Assembly (NCBI GenBank): GCA_905236895.1
Contig: CAJOQI010000129.1
Location: forward strand, 1 to 14,152
Length of the DNA: 14,152 nt
DNA from: an uncultured Peptostreptococcaceae bacterium
Lineage (GTDB): Bacteria; Bacillota; Clostridia; Peptostreptococcales; Anaerovoracaceae
Direction of reading: 5' to 3'
The position numbers and the translations under genes were made by a program. This document shows positions 1-5,692 of this stretch, one piece after another (the first letter of the stretch is position 1; every line of letters starts with the position of its first letter). Below the pieces are notes generated by a model, which was given only the letters and a program-made list of their open reading frames with translations, did no database searches and was not told the origin of the DNA.

Positions 1-174
1 GCCGACATTTTATCCTGTAAGGTCGGCGAGGGTGCTGCGGGGCCGGTTTGGGAGGCCGCCCGCCTTTTCAGGGCGGACGGCTACGGCCCCGCAGCGGCGC
101 TCCTTGAGCTGGCGGAATTAAGGCACCGAGTATGGCTAAAGACACAGGAGGCCAAGCAGAACACAGATTATTGA
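1..174 (+). CDS. C-terminal fragment of an unidentified, GC-rich reading frame
   Basis: Frame 1 is open from the first base to a TGA at 172-174, giving 57 residues of a protein whose start lies outside the window. I do not recognise the family. The visible part is rich in alanine and leucine and looks like an amphipathic helix (GPAAALLELAELRHRVWLK, roughly residues 34-52), followed by a polar tail ending QNTDY. The first 120 bases are strikingly GC-rich and use GCC, GCG, GGC, CTG and CGC codons, unlike the rest of the window, where arginine is nearly always AGA. The stop codon overlaps the -35 element of the next promoter, which fits a gene end. It may be the tail of a mobile element or recently acquired gene; it could also be a non-coding GC-rich segment, since nested inverted repeats lie inside it. 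Confidence 0.4.
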   Translation, partial: ADILSCKVGEGAAGPVWEAARLFRADGYGPAAALLELAELRHRVWLKTQEAKQNTDY

Positions 175-198
175 TAAATCAACCAATTTGGGTATAAT
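171..198 (+). promoter_or_regulatory. Sigma-A-type promoter for rarA-ispH/rpsA
   Basis: TTGATA (171-176) and TATAAT (193-198) are separated by 16 bases, matching the vegetative consensus at 11 of 12 positions. It lies 48 bases upstream of the rarA start, and an excellent ribosome binding site, AAAGGAGAT (225-233), follows. Confidence 0.75.
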
Positions 199-245
199 GA
201 ATAAGGAAAAACGAGATAATCGAAAAAGGAGATCCTTTTCAAATA

Positions 246-1529
246 ATGATACCTCTTTCAACCAGAATGAGACCTCAAACCTTAGATGAATTTGTGGGGC
301 AGGAGCATTTTCTCTATAATGGCTCCTTGCTTTACAATGCCATAACTCAGGGAAATTTTGATTCTGCCATTCTCTTTGGCCCCTCAGGAACGGGAAAGAC
401 CACTCTTGCAAGAATCGTGGCAAGAACCCTTGATAACGAATATACGGAGATTAACGCCGGGAGCGCGGGAATCAAGGAACTTAAGGCTTTGATAGAAAGA
501 GCTCAGGACAGCTTCTATGGTCTTACGGCCAAGCCCCTCTTTGTTTATATAGACGAGTTCCATAGGTGGAATAAATTGCAGCAGGATTCTCTTCTAAAGG
601 CTTTGGAAGAGGGTGTTATCAGATTCATTGCCAGCACCACGGAGAATCCATATTTTGCAATTAATAACGCGGTTCTAAGCAGAGTAAGAAATATCTATGA
701 ATTCAAGAAACTAAGTCAGGAAGATCTGGAAACCATACTTAACAGGGCATTGACGGATAAGGAAAAGGGCCTTGGAAATCTTGATATAAAATACACTCCG
801 GAAATCATATCGATAATAGCTGACCTGGCTAACGGTGATGCAAGAGTTGCTTTGGATACTCTTGGTTTCATAGTGGAAAATATAAAACTACCCGGAGAGA
901 TTACGAAAGAATTGGTTTCTGAAGCCATGCAGAGAAAGCTGGGTTTCTATGACAGGGGAAACGACAGATACGATTTGCTTTCCGCCTTGCAGAAATCCAT
1001 CAGGGGAAGCGACCCTGACGCAGCCATTCACTATTTGGCTAGGCTAATTGACGGAGGGGCGGATATTCAGACCATTGGAAGAAGACTTATGGTAATGGCT
1101 TCAGAGGATATTGGTATGGCCTATCCCTCTGCTATTTCCGTAGTAACATCTTGTGTTCAAGCTTCCCTTATGGTGGGTCTTCCGGAGGCAGGACTAAACC
1201 TGGCAGAAGCCACCATCCTCCTGGCATCGTCACCTAAGTCCAATAAATCCGCCATGGCATATTGGGATGCACTTTCCGATGTTCAGAATAGAGATATAGA
1301 TCCGGTTCCGGAACACCTGAAGGACAATCATTATGCGGGTGCCAAGAATCTGGGATACGGCATAGATTATAAATATCCCCACCAATATGGAGGCTATGTT
1401 AAGCAGCAATACCTGCCCAACGACCTTTATCAAGAGGGCGTAAAATACTATGAACCTACGGAGAATGGTTCAGAAACGGGCTTCAAGAAATTCCTGGAGG
1501 ATCTGAGAAAGAAATATGGAAATAATTAG
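246..1529 (+). CDS. rarA: Replication-associated recombination protein A (RarA/MgsA AAA+ ATPase)
   Basis: A 427-residue cytosolic AAA+ ATPase of the RarA/MgsA/WRNIP1 family, which acts at stalled replication forks with single-strand binding protein. The N-terminus carries the family start MRPQTLDEFVGQEH (residues 8-21), a Walker A loop GPSGTGKT (45-52; the more usual second residue pair is PP rather than PS), Walker B FVYIDEFH (99-106), the sensor-1 motif STTENP (130-135) and the probable arginine finger in SRVR (145-148). The C-terminal half holds the family hallmark RRLMVMASEDIGMAYP and ends with the YPHQYGGYVKQQYLP block that typifies full-length RarA. The start at ATG 246 is preceded by AAAGGAGAT with good spacing. 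The last 14 bases overlap the start of ispH, implying translational coupling. Length and motifs are normal; identification is firm. Confidence 0.95.
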   Translation: MIPLSTRMRPQTLDEFVGQEHFLYNGSLLYNAITQGNFDSAILFGPSGTGKTTLARIVARTLDNEYTEINAGSAGIKELKALIERAQDSFYGLTAKPLFVYIDEFHRWNKLQQDSLLKALEEGVIRFIASTTENPYFAINNAVLSRVRNIYEFKKLSQEDLETILNRALTDKEKGLGNLDIKYTPEIISIIADLANGDARVALDTLGFIVENIKLPGEITKELVSEAMQRKLGFYDRGNDRYDLLSALQKSIRGSDPDAAIHYLARLIDGGADIQTIGRRLMVMASEDIGMAYPSAISVVTSCVQASLMVGLPEAGLNLAEATILLASSPKSNKSAMAYWDALSDVQNRDIDPVPEHLKDNHYAGAKNLGYGIDYKYPHQYGGYVKQQYLPNDLYQEGVKYYEPTENGSETGFKKFLEDLRKKYGNN

Positions 1530-3741
1530 AGCGGATTATTCGGGCTTTTGTTTTGGTGTAAAGAAAGCCATTTCCATAACCGAGGAACAGATTGAGAAAA
1601 AGAAAAGAGAAGGGGGAAAGGGTAATATCTATACCCTTGGCCCCCTTATTCATAATGCTTCCGTAATAGAAGAACTTGAAGAAAAAGGCGTTAAGACCAT
1701 TGATGATTACACTATTCCTCAGCCGGGGGACACTTTGATTATAAGATCCCATGGAGAGCCAAAATCATTCTATGATGCCATGGAGGGAAGAGGGGTTGAA
1801 CTTATTGATACAACCTGTCCCTTTGTTTCAAAAATCCACGAATTGGTGGGAAAAGCCTTCCAAAATAACAAAGAAATAATAATCGTTGGGGATAAAGATC
1901 ACCAGGAGGTAATTGCGACCAATGGTTGGGCGGATAATAAGGCGATTATTTTGGGAACCATAGAAGAGGCAGAGGCTTTTGGGAACCAAGAAATGGCTCA
2001 AGGGCAGGAGAAGAACTATTATCTAGTATGCCAAACTACCATAAGAAAGGAACTGCTGGAGGAAATTCTTCTTAAACTCAAGGAAAAGGGAATCCTTCCG
2101 GAGGTTGAAAATACAATATGTAACGCCACTACCCAGCGCCAGGATGCCTGCAGAGAACTGGCAAAAAAGATGGATGCAATGGTGATAATCGGAGGAAAAA
2201 ACAGTTCCAATACCAGAAAACTCTTCGAGATAGCCAATAAGTATTGCAATAATACTTTTTTTGCGGAAAATAATAGCGATTTACCATTGAAAGAAATGTC
2301 AAAATATTATAAAATAGGGGTTGCGGCGGGCGCCTCGACGCCCGAAAGCGTAATTAAGGAGGTTATTGCAAGCATGAGCGACACAATCAACGAAACTAAG
2401 TTAAACGAAGAAACCATGGAAAGCTTTATGGACGAAATTGATGCGTCCCTTAAGTTGCCACGCAGCGGCGAAATCGTCGACGGCAAGGTATTCCAGGTTA
2501 CAGACAAGGAAGTAATCGTAGATCTTGGATGCAAGAAGGACGGTATTCTTCCTGTCGAAGAGGTTACACTTGAGGAAGGAGAAAGTCTGACATCGGTATT
2601 CCATCCGGGTGATGAAATCAGAGCCAAGGTTATTAAGACCGACGGCGATGAGGGAAGCATTCGTCTCTCCAAGAAGAAACTCGAAGTGGGCCAGCATTGG
2701 GATGAGATTTGCGAAGCTCATGATGATAAGTCCATCATTAATGTCAAGGTTGTTAGAGCGGTCAACGGCGGTGTAATCGCTGCCTATAAGGAAGTAACGG
2801 GATTCATTCCCATGTCCCAGCTCTCCAACAGATATGTTGAAGATGCTGACGAGTTCATCGGCGAGAATTTCGACGTTAGAGTTATCAGAGTTGACCCAAA
2901 GAGAAACAGAGCTGTATTCTCACACAAGGTTGTATTGAACGACGAAAAACAGAAACACATTGAAGGAATCTGGGAAAACCTCAATGTGGACGACGTGGTT
3001 GAAGGAACCGTTATGAGATTCACCAACTACGGTGCATTCGTAGATATCGGCGGAATAGACGGACTGCTCCATATCTCCGAGATTTCCTGGGGTAAGCTTA
3101 GACATCCACAGGAAGTTCTGAACATAGGTGACAAGATTGCCGTTAAGATTCTCTCCATGAATCAGGAAAAGGGCAAGATTTCACTGGGTCTCAAGCAGAT
3201 CACACCGGAACCCTGGACAATCATCAACGACAAATATCAGGTTGGTGAGACAATCAAGGGTAAGGTTGTTCAGATTAAGGAATACGGCGCATTCGTAGAA
3301 TTGGAGCCGGGCCTTGATGGACTGGTACATATTTCCGAAGTGGCTCATAAGAGAGTTAACGACATCAACGACGAGCTTAAGCCGGGACAGGAAGTTGAAG
3401 CAAAGATTCTCGACATCGATGTAGAAAGAAAGAGAATCAGCCTCAGCATCAAAGCCTGCGTAGAGCCCACAGAAGAGGAGCTTAAGGCTGCGGCAGCCGA
3501 GAAGGAAGAGGCTGAAGTAGTTGAAGCATCTGAAGAAGTCGTTAAGGAAGCATCTGAAGTATCCGAAGCTACCGAAGAGGTAAAGAAGGATCATGATGAT
3601 GACGTTGACGACGACAAGGTTGAAGAAGCCATTGAAGAAATCGCTGAGGCATCCGAGGAAGCTGTAGAGGAAGCCCCCACAGCTGAAGCTGCAGAAGAGA
3701 TTGCTGCACAGGTAATCGAAGAGGCTCCCACAGAGGAATAA
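1516..3741 (+). CDS. ispH-rpsA: IspH-S1 fusion: HMBPP reductase fused to ribosomal protein S1
   Basis: A 741-residue two-part protein. Residues 1-285 are 4-hydroxy-3-methylbut-2-enyl diphosphate reductase, the last enzyme of the MEP isoprenoid pathway (HMBPP to IPP and DMAPP). The three [4Fe-4S] ligands are present: Cys12 in GFCFGVKKAI, Cys101 in DTTCPFV and Cys202 in NTICNATTQRQ; so are the substrate-site His46, His129, Glu131 and the ASTPE motif (273-277). Residues from about 317 form four S1 RNA-binding domains (about 317-387, 400-473, 492-560, 577-646), followed by a 90-residue acidic, low-complexity tail. The fusion is a known arrangement in Clostridia. Codon choice shifts at the junction: the S1 part favours ATC, AAC and GTT and has few ATA codons, as expected for a highly expressed ribosomal gene, whereas the IspH part is ATA/AAT-rich. 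An internal Shine-Dalgarno and ATG at the junction may also yield a free S1 protein. Start: ATG 1516, inside the 3' end of rarA. Confidence 0.95.
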   Translation: MEIIRADYSGFCFGVKKAISITEEQIEKKKREGGKGNIYTLGPLIHNASVIEELEEKGVKTIDDYTIPQPGDTLIIRSHGEPKSFYDAMEGRGVELIDTTCPFVSKIHELVGKAFQNNKEIIIVGDKDHQEVIATNGWADNKAIILGTIEEAEAFGNQEMAQGQEKNYYLVCQTTIRKELLEEILLKLKEKGILPEVENTICNATTQRQDACRELAKKMDAMVIIGGKNSSNTRKLFEIANKYCNNTFFAENNSDLPLKEMSKYYKIGVAAGASTPESVIKEVIASMSDTINETKLNEETMESFMDEIDASLKLPRSGEIVDGKVFQVTDKEVIVDLGCKKDGILPVEEVTLEEGESLTSVFHPGDEIRAKVIKTDGDEGSIRLSKKKLEVGQHWDEICEAHDDKSIINVKVVRAVNGGVIAAYKEVTGFIPMSQLSNRYVEDADEFIGENFDVRVIRVDPKRNRAVFSHKVVLNDEKQKHIEGIWENLNVDDVVEGTVMRFTNYGAFVDIGGIDGLLHISEISWGKLRHPQEVLNIGDKIAVKILSMNQEKGKISLGLKQITPEPWTIINDKYQVGETIKGKVVQIKEYGAFVELEPGLDGLVHISEVAHKRVNDINDELKPGQEVEAKILDIDVERKRISLSIKACVEPTEEELKAAAAEKEEAEVVEASEEVVKEASEVSEATEEVKKDHDDDVDDDKVEEAIEEIAEASEEAVEEAPTAEAAEEIAAQVIEEAPTEE
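2356..2376 (+). promoter_or_regulatory. Internal ribosome binding site and start codon at the S1 boundary
   Basis: AAGGAGG (2356-2362) lies 11 bases upstream of an in-frame ATG (2374-2376) that encodes Met287 of the fusion. The residues that follow, MSDTINETKLNEETMESF, resemble the beginning of a free-standing S1 protein. Initiation here would give a 455-residue protein with all four S1 domains. The spacing is somewhat long for optimal initiation, so its activity is inferred. Confidence 0.45.
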
Positions 3742-3760
3742 TAAATAGCGATGTTATTTG

Positions 3761-3798
3761 GCGCAGGAGGCTTAAGACTTCCTGCGCTATTTATTTTT
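3761..3798 (+). terminator. Intrinsic terminator after ispH-rpsA
   Basis: GCGCAGGAGG (3761-3770) pairs with CTTCCTGCGC (3778-3787) through ten base pairs including one G-U, with a seven-base loop, and is followed by TATTTATTTTT. It lies 20 bases after the stop codon. An outer pairing of ATAAATA with TATTTAT can extend it across a bulge. Confidence 0.85.
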
Positions 3799-3809
3799 AA
3801 GCTGAGAAA

Positions 3810-3831
3810 CGGTGAAATAACGGTGAAATAA
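3810..3831 (+). repeat. 11-bp tandem duplication carrying two Shine-Dalgarno-like GGTGA copies
   Basis: CGGTGAAATAA occurs twice in immediate succession (3810-3820 and 3821-3831); the final A of the second copy is the first base of the ATG start of the hydrolase gene. Each copy carries GGTGA, which can pair with the end of 16S rRNA; the proximal copy sits only four bases from the start codon and the distal one 15 bases away. Confidence 0.8.
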
Positions 3832-4433
3832 TGAAGGTAATAAAACTTACAGGTGGAATCCTGGAAAGCAACGGATATATCATATATCAAAACAAGGGTG
3901 GAGACTGCTATATTATCGATCCGGGCCATAGCGGGCCCAGATTCGTGGAGCAGATTAAGAAAAACTGTTTTAACCCTAAGGGAATAATCCTGACCCATCA
4001 TCATCCCGATCACGTGGGAGGGATGAAGGCAATTCAGGAAGCCTTTGATTGCCCAACCTATATGCACGAAATGGATGCTTTGGTTTTCAAAAAAACCATA
4101 GACGTTCATCTGAAAGATGGAGATGTATTTGATTTGGAGGGCGAAGAACTTAAGGTTATCAGCACTCCAGGACATACCAAGGGGTCCATTTGCCTTATGT
4201 CCGAAAAGAGCAGAATCTGCTTTACGGGGGATACCATCTTTGATACGGACCTTGGAAGAAGCGACCTTCCGGGAGGGGACGAAGCTGAGATGGAGGATAG
4301 CGTAAGAAATATCATCAGCAAATGGGAAAACGATATATTCATCTATCCGGGCCACGACCAGGGAGCCACCATGAAAACCGTAAGAACATACAATACGGAA
4401 TATCTTGCAATAATGGAGGGACAGGGAAGATGA
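3831..4433 (+). CDS. Metallo-beta-lactamase-fold hydrolase, glyoxalase II/YcbL-like
   Basis: A 200-residue cytosolic protein with a complete two-metal site of the metallo-beta-lactamase fold: THHHPDH (residues 55-61, supplying His56, His58, Asp60, His61), His115 in TPGHTKGS, Asp134 in FTGDTIF and His175 in YPGHD. The GRSDLPGGD block (142-150) is characteristic of the YcbL/glyoxalase II-like branch that hydrolyses thioesters, but it lacks the longer C-terminal substrate-binding domain of true glyoxalase II, so the substrate cannot be named. It sits between the ispH-rpsA terminator and a HAD phosphatase gene whose ATG overlaps its stop (ATGA at 4430-4433), indicating translational coupling. No convincing promoter of its own is visible in the 32 bases between terminator and start; read-through from upstream may supply transcription. 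Confidence 0.88.
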   Translation: MKVIKLTGGILESNGYIIYQNKGGDCYIIDPGHSGPRFVEQIKKNCFNPKGIILTHHHPDHVGGMKAIQEAFDCPTYMHEMDALVFKKTIDVHLKDGDVFDLEGEELKVISTPGHTKGSICLMSEKSRICFTGDTIFDTDLGRSDLPGGDEAEMEDSVRNIISKWENDIFIYPGHDQGATMKTVRTYNTEYLAIMEGQGR

Positions 4434-5260
4434 GCATGATCAAAATGGTGGGACTTGATCTGGATGGCACATCCTTAAACGAAAAAAGTCGGCTCTCTCC
4501 CAGAACAAAGGCTGCCTTTGAAAGAGCGGGGGAAATGGGAGTCCACATAGTGGTTGCCACAGGAAGAACCTTTAGCTCCCTTCCGGAAGAACTGAAAGAC
4601 GTGAAGGGACTTAAATACCTAATCACATCCAACGGTGCAAAGATAACGGGAGCCCAGGACGGGAAAACCTATTATGAGAATCTGATTGGAGAGAAGGAAA
4701 CGGAAAAGGTTCACAATATCCTTAAGCCTCTTAATGCCAGTATAGAATTCTTCGCCGAGGGAAGAGCTTATATCGGTATGGAGGACTATGAAAAAGTTGA
4801 AAAGGGATTCTTCAGAGAAGAGGTCAGAACCTATGTCCTTACTACCAGAACTCCAGTTGAAGACATTTACGACTTCCTCCTTAAAAACAAAGGGAGAATA
4901 GAAAACATAAACGTAAACTTCACGGAACTTGAAGAAAAACCCTTCTTTGCAAAGGCCCTTTCCGTCCTTGATGGAGTAACCCTTACATCATCCTTTCCCT
5001 TCAATATAGAAATTGGTGGGAAGACCACTAGCAAAGGGGAGGCTCTGGCCTATCTTCTAAAGCAGGAGGGGCTGGAAAGGGAAAACCTTATGGCCTGCGG
5101 TGACAATCCCAACGATATAGCCATGATTAAACTGGCAAAAATAGGTGTGGCCATGGGGAATGCAGACGAAGAAGTCAAGAAGATAGCTGATGTAATCGCT
5201 CCCCCAAACTACGAGGATGGGGTTGCTCAGATGATTGAAAAATACGTATTTGAGGAATAG
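4430..5260 (+). CDS. Cof-type HAD-IIB family phosphatase
   Basis: A 276-residue haloacid-dehalogenase-superfamily hydrolase of the Cof/YbjI type (class IIB cap), which dephosphorylates small metabolites such as sugar phosphates or nucleotide-derived phosphates. Motif I is DLDGT (residues 10-14, nucleophile Asp10 and acid/base Asp12), motif II is the Thr in VVATGRT (41-47), motif III is Lys202 in TTSKGEAL, and motif IV is GDNPNDIAM (224-232, Asp225 and Asp229). The substrate is set by the variable cap (about 80-190) and cannot be told from sequence. The frame is open further upstream to 4322, but the start at 4430 is preferred: it overlaps the stop of the preceding gene, has GGAGGG nine bases upstream (4415-4420) and places motif I at the usual distance from the N-terminus. 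The stop codon lies within the foot of a terminator. Confidence 0.9.
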   Translation: MSMIKMVGLDLDGTSLNEKSRLSPRTKAAFERAGEMGVHIVVATGRTFSSLPEELKDVKGLKYLITSNGAKITGAQDGKTYYENLIGEKETEKVHNILKPLNASIEFFAEGRAYIGMEDYEKVEKGFFREEVRTYVLTTRTPVEDIYDFLLKNKGRIENINVNFTELEEKPFFAKALSVLDGVTLTSSFPFNIEIGGKTTSKGEALAYLLKQEGLERENLMACGDNPNDIAMIKLAKIGVAMGNADEEVKKIADVIAPPNYEDGVAQMIEKYVFEE

Positions 5261-5286
5261 TGGCGATTAAAATCGCCACTTTTTGT
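5259..5286 (+). terminator. Intrinsic terminator after the HAD phosphatase gene
   Basis: AGTGGCGAT (5259-5267) pairs perfectly with ATCGCCACT (5272-5280) around a four-base loop, followed directly by a T-run (TTTTTGT). The stem begins inside the TAG stop codon, so termination is immediate. Confidence 0.88.
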
Positions 5287-5296
5287 ATGGGAAAAT

Positions 5297-5325
5297 TTGA
5301 CATTTTTTTGTCCTCGTGATAAGTT
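5297..5325 (+). promoter_or_regulatory. Promoter for yraN-comM-dprA
   Basis: A perfect TTGACA (5297-5302) is followed after 17 bases by TAAGTT (5320-5325). The weak -10 is supported by an extended TGn element (TG at 5317-5318). It sits just after a terminator and 35 bases before yraN, the expected place for a new transcription unit. Confidence 0.55.
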
Positions 5326-5359
5326 GGATTTGAAAAGCGGCCGGCAGGAAGGACAGAGA

Positions 5360-5692
5360 ATGTATAGAAAGAAAGTTGTTGGAAAAGCGGGGGAAATACT
5401 TGCCGCTATTTATTTGGAAGAAAAGGGATTTCGGATTTTGGAGAGAAACTTCTCCACCAAATTCGGAGAACTGGATATTATAGCCGAAAAGGAGGGGGTG
5501 CTCCACTATATCGAGGTGAAAACCAGATCCTCAATGGATTATGGCGGTCCTGCTGAGGCGGTGGATGAAAAGAAACTGAGGAAGATGGAGAGAGTGGCTC
5601 TCATATACAGAGCCAGAAATATGCCACCGCAAAAAAGGGAATCCATGGATGTAATAGGAATCTCCATTGATTTCCTTGAAGGGGTGAACTGA
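5360..5692 (+). CDS. yraN: UPF0102/YraN family putative endonuclease
   Basis: A 110-residue protein of the YraN (UPF0102) family, small proteins with a Holliday-junction-resolvase/RecB-like nuclease fold whose precise role is unsettled. The family's candidate metal-binding residues are present: Glu12 in KAGEILAA, Asp39 in FGELDIIA, and the Glu52-x-Lys54 pair in IEVKTR. The start chosen is ATG 5360, preceded six bases upstream by AGGAAGGA (5346-5353); the frame is open upstream to a TTG at 5297, but that codon is part of the promoter and the extra residues do not match the family. The stop TGA shares its last base with the comM start (TGATG), so the two are translationally coupled. Neighbours comM and dprA suggest a link with DNA processing during transformation, a common though unproven association. 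Confidence 0.9.
   Translation: MYRKKVVGKAGEILAAIYLEEKGFRILERNFSTKFGELDIIAEKEGVLHYIEVKTRSSMDYGGPAEAVDEKKLRKMERVALIYRARNMPPQKRESMDVIGISIDFLEGVN

Noticed and set aside
3591..4355. Antisense open frame of 254 codons across the rpsA tail and the hydrolase gene
   Set aside because: It mirrors two well-supported + strand genes; its serine/alanine-rich end is the complement of the glutamate/alanine-rich S1 tail, and it has no recognisable domain.
5281..5305. Possible CodY box near GAAAATT before yraN
   Set aside because: Only the right half matches; by alignment about nine of fifteen positions agree with the consensus, which is too few in AT-rich DNA.
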